A DNA stretch of 64,000 nucleotides, taken from the NCBI RefSeq assembly GCF_027620315.1, contig NZ_JAPNNL010000003.1, positions 42,639-106,638 on the forward strand, written 5' to 3'. This document shows, piece by piece, positions 53,499 through 62,889 of this stretch. This stretch comes from Nonomuraea corallina. Lineage in GTDB: Bacteria; Actinomycetota; Actinomycetes; Streptosporangiales; Streptosporangiaceae. A program made the translations under genes and the position numbers. The stretch's first letter is position 1, and every line of letters begins with the position of its first letter. The notes under the pieces were generated by a model. The model was given only the letters and a program-made list of their open reading frames with translations, searched no databases and had not been told where the DNA came from.

Positions 53499-54707
53499 TC
53501 AGCGAACCTGCAGGCCGGTGACCGCGCGGCCGATGATGAGGCGCTGGATCTCCGACGTCCCCTCGAAGATGGTGTAGATCTTGGCGTCGCGGTGGAAGCG
53601 CTCCACCGGGTGCTCGCGGGTGTAGCCGGCGCCGCCCAGGATCTGGATGGCCTGTTCGGTCACCCACACCGCCGTCTCCCCCGCGACCAGCTTCGACATC
53701 GACCCCTCGGCCTGCTCGAAGCGCTTGCCCTGGCGGGCCATCCAGGCCGCGCGCCAGGTCATCAGGCGGGCGACGTCCACCCGGGTCGCCATGTCCGCCA
53801 GCAGGAAGGCGATCGCCTGGTTCTCGCCGATCCTGCGGCCGAACTGCTCCCGCTCGCGGGCGTAGTCGCGGGCGTACTCGAAGGCGGCCCTGGCGATGCC
53901 GACGGCCATGGCGGCGACCGTGGGGCGGGTGGTCTCGAAGGTGCGCATGGCCGCCTGCTCGCCGGCCCGCTCGCCGTTGCGGACGCGGGCCAGGCGGGCG
54001 TCCAGCTTCTCCTTGCCGCCCAGCAGGCACGATCCGGGTACGCGCACGTCCTCCAGGACGACCTCGGCCGTGTGGGAGGCGCGGATGCCGTGCTTCTTGA
54101 ACTTCTGCCCCATGGACAGGCCGGGGGTGCCGGGCGGGATGATGAACGACGCCTGGCCGCGGGTGCCGAGGGCGGGGTCGACGGAGGCGACGACGATGTG
54201 CACGTCGGCGATGCCGCCGTTGGTGGCCCAGGTCTTGACGCCGTTGATGACCCAGTCGCCCTGGTCGTACACGGCCCTGGTGCGGATGGCGCCGACGTCG
54301 GAGCCGGCGTCGGGCTCGGAGGCGCAGAAGGCGCCGAGCTTGACGTCGTTCTCGGTGCCGAACATCTCCGGCAGCCACTGGCCCGCCTGCTCGGGCGTGC
54401 CGTTGCCGGAGAGCGCGGCGGCGGCCAGGCAGGTGCCGACGATCGACAGGCCGATGCCGGCGTCGCCCCAGAACAGCTCCTCGAACACGACCGGCAGCCC
54501 GAGCCCGCTGTCCTCCAGCCATTGGGTGGCGAAGAAGTCCAGCGAGTACAGGCCGATCTTGGCGGCTTCCTGGATGACCGGCCAGGGGGTTTCCTCGCGT
54601 TCGTCCCATTCGGCGCCCGCGGGGCGGATCACTTCACGCGCGAAGTCGTGGACCCAGTCCCGCACCTCGATCACGTCCTGGCTGAGGTCCAGACTGAAGC
54701 CGCTCAT
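53499..54707 (-). CDS. Acyl-CoA dehydrogenase
   Basis: This 402-residue FAD-dependent acyl-CoA dehydrogenase has an N-terminal helical domain (1-125), a mid beta domain with GAFCASEPDAGSDVGAIRTRAV and WVINGVKTWATNGGIADVHIVVAS (FAD contacts), and a C-terminal helical domain with QILGGAGYTREHPVERFHRDAKIYTIFEGTSEIQRLIIGRAVTG. It oxidises an acyl-CoA to the 2-enoyl-CoA in beta-oxidation or amino-acid breakdown. The chain-length class cannot be read with confidence. It stands alone. A 20-bp near-perfect palindrome 55 bases upstream suggests control by a TetR/FadR-type repressor. Confidence 0.93.
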   Translation of the reverse strand: MSGFSLDLSQDVIEVRDWVHDFAREVIRPAGAEWDEREETPWPVIQEAAKIGLYSLDFFATQWLEDSGLGLPVVFEELFWGDAGIGLSIVGTCLAAAALSGNGTPEQAGQWLPEMFGTENDVKLGAFCASEPDAGSDVGAIRTRAVYDQGDWVINGVKTWATNGGIADVHIVVASVDPALGTRGQASFIIPPGTPGLSMGQKFKKHGIRASHTAEVVLEDVRVPGSCLLGGKEKLDARLARVRNGERAGEQAAMRTFETTRPTVAAMAVGIARAAFEYARDYAREREQFGRRIGENQAIAFLLADMATRVDVARLMTWRAAWMARQGKRFEQAEGSMSKLVAGETAVWVTEQAIQILGGAGYTREHPVERFHRDAKIYTIFEGTSEIQRLIIGRAVTGLQVR

Positions 54708-54761
54708 GCGCTCCCCCTGAGGCGTTCCCGGCGAGCCCGCTGAACGACTCGCGCCGCCAGC

Positions 54762-54781
54762 ATGCTACCGGCCAGTAGCAT
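54762..54781. promoter_or_regulatory. 20-bp near-perfect palindrome upstream of the acyl-CoA dehydrogenase gene
   Basis: The plus-strand sequence ATGCTACCGGCCAGTAGCAT is symmetric except for one central C/A (wobble) pair. It starts 55 bases before the dehydrogenase ATG (54707, minus strand) and 22 bases past the end of the VOC gene. TetR-type fatty-acid regulators bind sites of this length; a terminator role is less likely because there is no loop. Confidence 0.55.
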
Positions 54782-54802
54782 CTGTCCGGAAGCACCGCCG
54801 CG

Positions 54803-55171
54803 TCAGAGGCGGCGCCGCAGCAGGCAGAACTCGTTGCCCTCGGGGTCGGCCAGGACGTGCCACTGCTCGTCGCCCTTCTGCCCGACGTCGGCGGGGACGG
54901 CGCCCGCCGCCAGCAGCCGCTCCAGCTCGGCCGCCTGGTCGCGGTCGGTGGGGTTGACGTCGATGTGCAGGCGCAGCTTCTCCCGCTTGGGCTCGTCCGA
55001 CGGGCTGAACACCAGCGTGGGCTGCAACCCGCCGAACCCCTCCTCCGGCCCGATCTCCACCGCGCCGTCCTCCCGGCCGAGCACCTGGAAGCCGAGGATC
55101 TCGCACCAGAACGCCGCCAGCCGCTCGGGGTCGCGGCAGTCGAGCACCAATTCACTGATCCGGCAAGCCAT
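54803..55171 (-). CDS. VOC-family (glyoxalase-like) protein
   Basis: This 122-residue protein has two beta-alpha-beta-beta-beta VOC modules. It begins ISELVLDCRDPERLAAFWCEILGFQVL and has LRLHIDVNPTDRDQAAELERLLAAGAV and HVLADPEGNEFCLLR, with the His and Glu positions of VOC metal sites. The family includes glyoxalases, dioxygenases and resistance proteins, and this short single-module form is not diagnostic. ATG 55171 is preferred to an in-frame start at 55204. It is transcribed toward the acyl-CoA dehydrogenase gene. Confidence 0.85.
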   Translation of the reverse strand: MACRISELVLDCRDPERLAAFWCEILGFQVLGREDGAVEIGPEEGFGGLQPTLVFSPSDEPKREKLRLHIDVNPTDRDQAAELERLLAAGAVPADVGQKGDEQWHVLADPEGNEFCLLRRRL

Positions 55172-55350
55172 GTCCTGCCGTTTACCCCGGCGCGGCCGCC
55201 CCACACGCCTGGTCTCACCCTCCCGCCTCCTGGACCGTTGCAGGAAGGTCGGGAGTGCGACGAGCTGCGATTACAGCGTTCTTGAAGCGCCCTGCCGCAT
55301 CATGGGCCAGGCGTCTCAGGTGGAGCGTCCCTGGAACCTCGGAGGCTTCC

Positions 55351-55998
55351 ATGCCCGAAATCGTGCTGCTGTCCGACCCGCGGATCGCCGAGGTGGCGGT
55401 GGACGAATGCGGTGAACCCCTGGTGGACCTGCGCACGCTGGAGGCCGTCCGGGTCGACGGGCGCCTGGCCGACCCGGAGGGCGCGTTCGCGCACGTCCGG
55501 CTGAGCGTGGCCGACCGCTTGATCGCCGCCCAGACCCGGCTGCCACGCACACTGCGCCTGCTGATCGTGGAAGGGTTCCGGCCGGCGCCGCTGCAGCGGC
55601 GCTACTTCGCCGAGTCCGTGGCCGCGCACCTGGCCGGCCATCCCGGCTGGGACGAACAGCGGGCGCACGTGGAGGCCAGCAGGTACGTCTCTCCGCCCGA
55701 GGTGGCCCCGCACGTCAGCGGAGGGGCGGTCGACCTGACCCTGTGCACCGCCTCCGGCGTGGAGGTGCCGATGGGCACGCAGGTCAACGCCACGCCGCCG
55801 GAGAGCGACGAGGCGTGCTACACCGGCTTTCCCGGCATCTCCGCCGAGGCCCGCCGCAACCGCGACGTCCTGGGCGAGGCGATGACGTCCGCGGGGTTCG
55901 TCAACTACCCCACGGAGTGGTGGCACTGGTCGTACGGCGACCGCTACTGGGCGTTCAGCACCGGCTCCCGCTCCGCCCGCTACGGCCCCGCCTCCTGA
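55351..55998 (+). CDS. M15-family D-Ala-D-Ala dipeptidase (VanX-like)
   Basis: This 215-residue zinc peptidase of family M15D has IVEGFRPAPLQRRYF, the metal site VAPHVSGGAVDLTL (His and Asp of the SxHxxGxAxD-like motif, here HVSGGAVD) and the catalytic Glu/His in YPTEWWHWSYGDRYWAF. There is no signal peptide, as in VanX. It cleaves D-Ala-D-Ala or related dipeptides. No vanH/vanA homologues adjoin it, so a wall-recycling role is more likely than glycopeptide resistance. ATG 55351 has GGAGG at 55341-55345. Its 3' end overlaps the converging gpgS gene by 19 bases. Confidence 0.92.
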   Translation: MPEIVLLSDPRIAEVAVDECGEPLVDLRTLEAVRVDGRLADPEGAFAHVRLSVADRLIAAQTRLPRTLRLLIVEGFRPAPLQRRYFAESVAAHLAGHPGWDEQRAHVEASRYVSPPEVAPHVSGGAVDLTLCTASGVEVPMGTQVNATPPESDEACYTGFPGISAEARRNRDVLGEAMTSAGFVNYPTEWWHWSYGDRYWAFSTGSRSARYGPAS

Positions 55999-56930
55999 CC
56001 GCCGCACCGCAGCGTGGTGAACATGGGCGGTCGTTCGCCGATGGAGACGTCGCTGCTGACGACCCGGTGACCGTCGCCGTCGCGGCGGAACTGGTCGAGG
56101 CGGCACGACAGGCCGTGGCAGCGGCCGAGCTTGCCCTGGCGCAGCAGCCGGGAATGGGCGGCCAGCATGATCTGGGCCGCCATGCCGCCCAGGGCCTCGG
56201 TCGTCTGCGGGGCGTGCTCGCGGGAGCCGAGGTCCACCTGGGCGAACGCGTCCAGGCCGGCCAGGTCCAGCAGGTCCACGAGAAGCCCGAACTCGACCCC
56301 GTACCGGGTGAGGAACGGCACCCGCTCCAGCGCGGTGCGGCGGCCGGCGTACTCGCCGGCGAGCGGCTGGACGAAGCCGGCCAGCTCGGGCCAGTGCAGG
56401 TTGATGAGCGGGCGGGCGACCAGCTCGGTGACGCGGCCGCCTCCGTTGGAGACGCCGTCGAGCGGCCGGTCGTAGCAGCCCTTGGCGTAGGCGACGGTGC
56501 CGTCGGTGAGGAGCGGGCCGAGCAGCCCGCTCACCAGCGAGGACCGGAAGCCGCGGATGTCCGCGTCGACGAACGCCACGATGTCGCCGCTGGTGACGGC
56601 CAGCGACTTCCACAGCGCCTCGCCCTTGCCGTCGAGGGGGCGCAGCTCGGGCAGGATCGCGTCCTGGGCGTGCACCTCTGCGCCGGCCCTGGCGGCTACG
56701 GCCGCGGTGTCGTCGGTGGAGCAGGAGTCGATGACGACGACCTCGTCCACCACGTCGGCGAGTTCGCGCAGGATGACGCCGACGATGTGACCGACGGTGT
56801 CACGCTCGTCACGTGCGGGTAGGACCACACTGACGGAGGTCTGCCCTTTCGCCTCGGCGAGTTCGCCCACCGGCCAGTCCGCCGCGCAGGACGTGCGGCG
56901 CCGGAACCAGCTCTGAACTTCAGGCAGCAT
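55980..56930 (-). CDS. gpgS: Glucosyl-3-phosphoglycerate synthase
   Basis: This 316-residue GT81 retaining glycosyltransferase has TSVSVVLPARDERDTVGHIV, the metal/sugar-nucleotide motif AFVDADIRGF, YDRPLDG, LINLHWPELAGFVQPLAGEYAGRR and YGVEFGLLVDLL. It transfers glucose from an NDP-sugar to 3-phosphoglycerate, the first step toward glucosylglycerate or methylglucose lipopolysaccharide. ATG 56930 is preferred because GGAGG lies seven bases upstream; the in-frame start at 56948 would translate that site. It lies 42 bases after the RamB-like gene on the same strand and may share its transcript. Confidence 0.92.
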   Translation of the reverse strand: MLPEVQSWFRRRTSCAADWPVGELAEAKGQTSVSVVLPARDERDTVGHIVGVILRELADVVDEVVVIDSCSTDDTAAVAARAGAEVHAQDAILPELRPLDGKGEALWKSLAVTSGDIVAFVDADIRGFRSSLVSGLLGPLLTDGTVAYAKGCYDRPLDGVSNGGGRVTELVARPLINLHWPELAGFVQPLAGEYAGRRTALERVPFLTRYGVEFGLLVDLLDLAGLDAFAQVDLGSREHAPQTTEALGGMAAQIMLAAHSRLLRQGKLGRCHGLSCRLDQFRRDGDGHRVVSSDVSIGERPPMFTTLRCGGQEAGP

Positions 56931-56972
56931 GCCACCACCTCCGTTCATCCCCTGGTTCCTGCCCGGGGCCGG

Positions 56973-58445
56973 TCAGCCTGTGACGGCGTGGCGTTCCAAG
57001 AATGTGTAAACATCCGCCTCGTCCACGCCCGGGAAGGAGCCGGGCGGCAGGGCGGCGAGGACGTGCGAGTTGGCGCGGGCCGACGGCCAGGCGTAGCCCT
57101 CCCAGCGCTCGGCCAGCTGGGTGGGCGGGCGGCGGCAGCAGTCGCCGCTGGGGCAGGTGGACTTGGTGCGGTTGGTGGTCTCGCGGCCGCGGAACCACCG
57201 CGACTCCTTGAACGGCACGCCGAGCGTGATGGCGAAGTCGCGCTCCCGCGACGGGTCGACGTGCGCGACGCAGAAGTACGTGCCGGTGGGCGAGTCGGAG
57301 TACTGGTAGTAGATGGAGAACCGGTCGGGTGAGGCGAACACCTGCCGGCCCGACCACTGCAGGCACATCCGCTGGCCCTCGATGGCGCCCTGCTCGTCGG
57401 CGGGGAAGACGATGCCGTCGTTCTCGTACGCCTTGTAGATGATGCCGCCGGCGTCGTTGCGCACGAAGTGGCAGACCAGGCCGAGGTGGTGGGTGGCGAG
57501 GTTGGTGAAGCGGTGGGCGGCCATCTCGTAGGAGACGGCGAACACGTCGCGCAGGTCCTCCACCGACAGAGCCCGGTCGGCCTTGGCCTCACGCAGGTAG
57601 ACGGCGGCGGCCTTCTCCGGTACGAGCACGGCGGCGGCGAAGTAGTTGGCCTCGGTGCGCTGGCGCAGGAAGTCGGCGAAGTCGCGGGGCTTGGCGTGGC
57701 CGAGCGCGAGGTGGCCGAGCGTCTGGAGCAGGATGGTGCGCGGGGTGTGCATGCCGAGCTGCTCGTGCTTGACGTAGATGCGGCGGTTGCGCATGTCGGT
57801 GATGGAACGCACCGATCGCGGCAGGTCTTGGGCGGTGTGCACGGTGTAGCCGAAGTGCGTCACCAGGCTTTGGATCATGCTCTGTGACAGGGCGCCGGCG
57901 CGGTAGCCGACGGCGGCGAGCGCCTCGGCTGCGGCCTGCTCGATCTCGGGGAAGTAGTTGCCCAGCTCGCGCTGGCGGCGGCGGAGCTCGGCGTTGGCGG
58001 CCCTGGCCTCCTCGGGGGTGGCGGTGCCGCGCGCCTCGCGGGCGCGCAGCTCGCCGTAGAGGCCGAGGATGTGCTCCAGCACGTCGTTGGGCACGCGGGC
58101 GGAGACCTTGAGCCGGGGCAGGCCGAGGCCGGCGTAGATGGGGTCGCGCTGGGCCTCTTCGAGGGCGATCTCCAGCTGGGCGCGGCGGTTGGGCGGCTGG
58201 CGGCGCAGCAGCTCCTCGACCGGGACGTTGAGCGCCGAGGCGAGCGACTTGAGCAGGGACAGCTTGGGCTCGCGCTTGCCGTTCTCCAGCAGGGAGAGCT
58301 GGCTGGGCGCCCGGCTGACGCGCTCGCCCAGGTCGGACAGGGTGAGGCCGCGCTGTTTGCGCAGGTGACGCAGGCGCTGCCCGAACGCGAGGAGATCGAG
58401 CTCATGCGTCAAAGTCAGCGGTTCTTCACCCAGCAAGGACGCCAT
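56973..58445 (-). CDS. ramB: RamB-like Xre/ImmA-type transcriptional regulator
   Basis: This 490-residue regulator has an N-terminal HTH_3 domain (about 20-80; LRHLRKQRGLTLSDLGERVSRAPSQLSLLENGKREP). A middle ImmA/IrrE-like domain (about 180-320; TILLQTLGHLALGH) has lost a clear HExxH. The C-terminal short-chain-fatty-acyl (DUF2083) domain holds a Cys-rich stretch CPSGDCCRR. This is the architecture of RamB, regulator of acetate and propionate metabolism in Corynebacterium and Mycobacterium. It is divergent from aceA (isocitrate lyase), its classical target, which strongly supports the name. It starts at ATG 58445. Confidence 0.9.
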   Translation of the reverse strand: MASLLGEEPLTLTHELDLLAFGQRLRHLRKQRGLTLSDLGERVSRAPSQLSLLENGKREPKLSLLKSLASALNVPVEELLRRQPPNRRAQLEIALEEAQRDPIYAGLGLPRLKVSARVPNDVLEHILGLYGELRAREARGTATPEEARAANAELRRRQRELGNYFPEIEQAAAEALAAVGYRAGALSQSMIQSLVTHFGYTVHTAQDLPRSVRSITDMRNRRIYVKHEQLGMHTPRTILLQTLGHLALGHAKPRDFADFLRQRTEANYFAAAVLVPEKAAAVYLREAKADRALSVEDLRDVFAVSYEMAAHRFTNLATHHLGLVCHFVRNDAGGIIYKAYENDGIVFPADEQGAIEGQRMCLQWSGRQVFASPDRFSIYYQYSDSPTGTYFCVAHVDPSRERDFAITLGVPFKESRWFRGRETTNRTKSTCPSGDCCRRPPTQLAERWEGYAWPSARANSHVLAALPPGSFPGVDEADVYTFLERHAVTG

Positions 58446-58705
58446 GCCCGCATCTTAGTCGGAAAATCCGCTCATCTTCTAGACGCCGGAGAGCGCTTCC
58501 ACGCCGCCGGATCCCTCGACCGCGACCCCTCTGACCAGTGGTCTAGTCCAACGGGAAAACTCGCTATTTCTTCTCGTGCGAATACCGGCCGGTAGTTCCT
58601 ACTGAGAGAAGAAACGTCAATCTTCTCGTCCGGATCGGTTGTTGCTGCCGCTCGCCAGGGCACAAACTCGACATAAGCCCCAGGGGACGACAAAGGAGTG
58701 AACCA
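58446..58705. promoter_or_regulatory. ramB-aceA divergent promoter region
   Basis: The 260-bp region between ramB and aceA contains a 9-bp inverted repeat (TTTCTTCTC at 58567-58575, GAGAAGAAA at 58606-58614). It also has a direct repeat of TCTTCTCGT(G/C)CG at 58569-58580 and 58621-58632. GGAAAATCC and GGGAAAACTC, loosely like RamB-bound A/T cores, lie at about 58461 and 58551. The AT-rich half-sites stand out in this GC-rich DNA. Confidence 0.5.
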
Positions 58706-59992
<1,287 letters not shown>

Positions 59993-60021
59993 CCCCGCGA
60001 ACTCGCCGGATACCTCCAGGG

Positions 60022-60088
60022 CATGGGTGGTTCCCCCCGGCGAACGGCCGCGTCGGACCTGTCCCCGGTCCGGCGCGGCCGACCCATG
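60022..60088 (+). terminator. Terminator hairpin after aceA
   Basis: GGCCGCGTCGGAC (60046-60058) and GTCCGGCGCGGCC (60068-60080) form a 13-bp stem with one wobble pair and a 9-base loop. An outer CATGGGT / ACCCATG pair (60022-60028, 60082-60088) extends it. It lies between convergent aceA and the siderophore-interacting protein gene. Confidence 0.7.
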
Positions 60089-60133
60089 TCCGGGGACCGT
60101 GCGAGCCGCACCGCTTGGCCGAAGTGGCGGAGA

Positions 60134-60967
60134 TCAGGTGAGTGCGGCGGCTTCCTCGGCCTCGACCTGCTTGTTCCAGTCCTTCTTGACCGCGCGCCAC
60201 GACTCGTCGTCCGCCCCGGCCCGCCAGTAGCCGGAGATCGACAGGTGTTCCATCGGGATGCCCAGGCCGACCCGCAGGTGGCGGCGGAGCTGCTTGACGA
60301 ACCCCGCCTCACCATGCACGAACGCGTGCACCCGGCCGGGCGGGACGTCGAAGGCGCGCACCGCCTCCACCAGCGCCTCCCCCACGGGGCGGTCGCGCCG
60401 GTAGAGCCAGACCACCTGGACGTCGCCGGGCGTGCTCAGCTTGATCTCCTCTTCGGGCCCCGCCACCTCGATGAACGCGAAGGCCTTCGCCCCCTCGGGC
60501 AGCGCCTCCAGGGAGGCGGCGATGGCGGGCAGCGCGCTCTCGTCGCCGGCGAACAGGTGCCAGTCGGCCTGAGGGCTCGGCGCGTAGCCGCCGCCGGGGC
60601 CGAGCATGAGCACCTCGTCGCCCGGCCGGGCGGCGGCGGCCCACGGGCCGGCCAGGCCCTGGTCGCCGTGATAGACGAAGTCGAGCGTCAGCTCGCGGGT
60701 GTCGGGGTCCCAGGCCCGCACGGTGTAGGTGCGCAGCCGCGGCCAGAGCTCGCGGGGCATGGTCTCGCGCACCTGCTTGACGCTGAACGGCTGGGGGTAT
60801 TCGACGCCTTCGTGCGGGAACACGATCTTCACGTAGTGGTCGGTGTGGCCGGAGGTGGCGAAGTCGCGGAGGCCGTCGCCACCGACGATGACCCGGATCA
60901 TGTGCGGCGCGATGCGCTCGGTACGCAGCACGACGCCTCGGTGATGATCCGTCGGCTTACCGGTCAT
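60134..60967 (-). CDS. Siderophore-interacting protein (ferric-siderophore reductase, SIP family)
   Basis: This 277-residue SIP/ViuB-type flavoreductase has the FAD-binding barrel with LRTYTVRAWDPDTRELTLDFVYHGDQGLAGPWAAAARPGDEVLMLGPGGGYAPS. The NAD(P)H-like domain has LFAGDESALPAIAASLEALP and the C-terminal signature SISGYWRAGADDESWRAVKKDW. It reduces Fe(III)-siderophores in the cytosol to release iron. ATG 60967 with AAGGAG at 60974-60979 is chosen; the longer frame to 61045 crosses the iron box. The DmdR/IdeR-type box at the promoter predicts repression in high iron, matching the desD siderophore gene at the other end of the window. Confidence 0.92.
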   Translation of the reverse strand: MTGKPTDHHRGVVLRTERIAPHMIRVIVGGDGLRDFATSGHTDHYVKIVFPHEGVEYPQPFSVKQVRETMPRELWPRLRTYTVRAWDPDTRELTLDFVYHGDQGLAGPWAAAARPGDEVLMLGPGGGYAPSPQADWHLFAGDESALPAIAASLEALPEGAKAFAFIEVAGPEEEIKLSTPGDVQVVWLYRRDRPVGEALVEAVRAFDVPPGRVHAFVHGEAGFVKQLRRHLRVGLGIPMEHLSISGYWRAGADDESWRAVKKDWNKQVEAEEAAALT

Positions 60968-60983
60968 GCGGACAGCTCCTTGC

Positions 60984-61002
60984 TTAGGTATGGCTAACCT
61001 AC
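60984..61002 (-). promoter_or_regulatory. IdeR/DmdR iron box
   Basis: Plus-strand TTAGGTATGGCTAACCTAC matches the 19-bp iron-box consensus TTAGGTTAGGCTAACCTAA at 16 positions. It ends 17 bases before the start codon of the siderophore-interacting protein gene, next to the ribosome site, so a bound repressor would block transcription. Confidence 0.88.
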
Positions 61003-61094
61003 ACTCTGCCTTCCCTGCAGCGTCAGCGCGACGTGAGAAAAGCACGTTCGTCCCCTGCCCCCGCCCCTGCGGTCGATTCGTCCCGTATCACCGA

Positions 61095-62078
61095 TCAGGC
61101 GGCGGCCTCGTCCTCCTCCGCCGCCTCCTCCAGCCCCGCCACGGCCGACAGGAACACGCCCATGTGCCGGAACGCCAGCCGCGCCTCCGGCAGCACGTCC
61201 GCCAGCAACGGGAACACGTGCGGCATCCGCGGCCACTCCTCGTACGTCACCGGTACGCCGCCCTGCCTGGCCTGCTCGGCGACGCGGCGGGCCTCGTCCC
61301 TGAGCACCTCGGTCGACCCGGTGACGATCATCAGCGGCGGCAGGCCGGTGAAGTCCCCCAGCACCGGCGAGACCAGGGGGTCGCACGGGTCCAGCCCGTC
61401 GGTCCAGCGGCGGGCCAGCCAGCGCACCCGGCCGGCCGGCAGCATCGGGTCCTGCCAGCGGTTCGCGGTGCGGGGGAAGTCGGTCAGGTCGGCCCACGGC
61501 GACAGGCACACGGCCGCCGACGGCAGCGGCAGGCCGCGGTCGCGCAGGGCCAGCAGCGTCGCCAGGGTCAGGTGCCCGCCCGCCGAGTCGCCCCCGATGA
61601 GCACGTCCTCCGGCTCGTACCCCCGTTGCAGCAGGCAGTCGTAGGCGTCCAGGGAGTCGCTCAGCGAGTCGGCCAGCTTGTGCACCGGGCCCTGGCGGTA
61701 GTCCAGGGCGAGCACCGGACGGCCCGCCACCGCCGACAGGCGCCAGGTGATGGGCCGGTGGGTGCGCGGCGAGCCCGAGAAGTAGCCGCCGCCGTGCAGG
61801 TAGAGGAGGACCTTGCGCTCGTCCAGGTCCGCGCCGCCGCGCACCCACTCTCCCTCGCAGGCCGAGAACGCGGCGGGGACCACGCTGACGTGTTCGGGGG
61901 TCTGGCCGACAGGGAGCAGCCTGACCAGTTCGCCGAGCTGGGACGCGGCGGTCAGGGCGAGGGCGTGGCGCAGGAACAGGTGGGAGGCCGGCTTGAGCGT
62001 GTGCCGCATCAGACCGGTCAGGGCGCGGGCCTGCCAGCTCAGCGGGTACTGGGGAGCGACATCCCTGTCCAGTTGCAT
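61095..62078 (-). CDS. HSL-type (family IV) alpha/beta-hydrolase esterase
   Basis: This 327-residue esterase of the hormone-sensitive-lipase group has the oxyanion motif LYLHGGGYFSGSPRTHR, the nucleophile motif GGDSAGGHL and a catalytic pair of Asp (SPVLGDFTG region) and His (PRMPHVFPLL). A helical cap (1-55) includes the first 50 residues. It hydrolyses short- to medium-chain esters. ATG 62078 has GGAGG seven bases upstream. Two copies of a 12-bp near-palindrome lie 44 and 97 bases before the start and may be an operator. A Pro-rich C-terminal tail ends EEAAEEDEAAA. Confidence 0.92.
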   Translation of the reverse strand: MQLDRDVAPQYPLSWQARALTGLMRHTLKPASHLFLRHALALTAASQLGELVRLLPVGQTPEHVSVVPAAFSACEGEWVRGGADLDERKVLLYLHGGGYFSGSPRTHRPITWRLSAVAGRPVLALDYRQGPVHKLADSLSDSLDAYDCLLQRGYEPEDVLIGGDSAGGHLTLATLLALRDRGLPLPSAAVCLSPWADLTDFPRTANRWQDPMLPAGRVRWLARRWTDGLDPCDPLVSPVLGDFTGLPPLMIVTGSTEVLRDEARRVAEQARQGGVPVTYEEWPRMPHVFPLLADVLPEARLAFRHMGVFLSAVAGLEEAAEEDEAAA

Positions 62079-62121
62079 ATCGGGTCCTCCGGCACGTTGA
62101 TTCCCTGCCAGAACATCGCTC

Positions 62122-62186
62122 TACCCGTGAGTAAGGATCTCATCGCCTTTCCGGACACCATCGGCGCTTCTGCTTACCGGTGGGTA
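62122..62186. promoter_or_regulatory. Two copies of a TACC(C/G)GTG(A/G)GTA element before the esterase gene
   Basis: TACCCGTGAGTA (62122-62133) and TACCGGTGGGTA (62175-62186) share 10 of 12 bases and start 53 bases apart, about five helical turns. Each is nearly self-complementary. They lie in the 218-bp space between the esterase start and the end of a membrane-protein gene. A TetR-type operator pair is plausible. Confidence 0.5.
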
Positions 62187-62296
62187 TGCCCGCTGCTCCC
62201 CGGGCGCCATTTGGCCCGTTGCCAAGGACTGACCGCCAGTTGACCGATTCCAGCCCATTCCACGGCGCCCGCGCCTTTACAAAGTAGATCGCGCGG

Positions 62297-62782
62297 TCAG
62301 TAGTAGCCGCCCTCCTGGGTCTGCTGCTCGTAGTCCTCGTCGTCATCGTCGTAGCGGCGCGCCCAGCGCGAGGGCATCAGCACCGGGACGAACAGCGCCA
62401 CGCCGAGGAGGGCGAACACCCCGCTGCCGAGCAGCGTCTTGGCGCCGGTGACGGTGTCCCTGACGATCTGGTTCACCGAAGGCCCGTCGGGCAGCAGGGT
62501 CAGCGCCCGGTTCTTGTCCAGCGCGTACACGACGGTCCAGGCCAGCAGCACCATGGACGGGATGAAGGTCGCCAGGGGCGAGATGCTGCCCGCCACCACG
62601 AGGCCCACGACGAGCCCGACGGCGGCCATGGAGCCCAGCGCGATCCACAGTGACGGGCCGCCCTGCGGGGCGGTCTGGCCGCTCACCACCGTGTGCTGCA
62701 CGGCCCAGCCCCCACCTCCCAGCACGACCGCCGTCACCACAAGCCCGACGAGCAACCCACCAAAGTGCCGCAACGCTCTCAC
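62297..62782 (-). CDS. Four-helix membrane protein with acidic tail
   Basis: This 161-residue protein has four hydrophobic helices (GGLLVGLVVTAVVLGGGGWAV, SLWIALGSMAAVGLVVGLVVAG, FIPSMVLLAWTVVYAL, GVFALLGVALFVPVLM). A cytosolic tail follows, rich in Asp, Glu and Tyr (YDDDDEDYEQQTQEGGYY). No family is recognised with certainty; similar small membrane proteins of unknown role are common in actinomycetes. GTG 62782 is chosen over a TTG at 62818. TAAGGT (62807-62812, minus strand) may be the -10 element. It is divergent from the next small membrane protein. Confidence 0.65.
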   Translation of the reverse strand: MRALRHFGGLLVGLVVTAVVLGGGGWAVQHTVVSGQTAPQGGPSLWIALGSMAAVGLVVGLVVAGSISPLATFIPSMVLLAWTVVYALDKNRALTLLPDGPSVNQIVRDTVTGAKTLLGSGVFALLGVALFVPVLMPSRWARRYDDDDEDYEQQTQEGGYY

Positions 62783-62889
62783 CTCATGTCGACGTGGCTG
62801 GCACGACCTTAGCGACAAATACCGTGAATCACCCCGTCATTGCCCGGCTTCTCGCATGCCCCCTCCCGGGCCGTCCCGCCCGTGGCACC

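Noticed and set aside
55351..55998. vanX of a glycopeptide resistance cluster
   Set aside because: No vanH, vanA or vanRS neighbours; the enzyme is more likely a housekeeping cell-wall dipeptidase.
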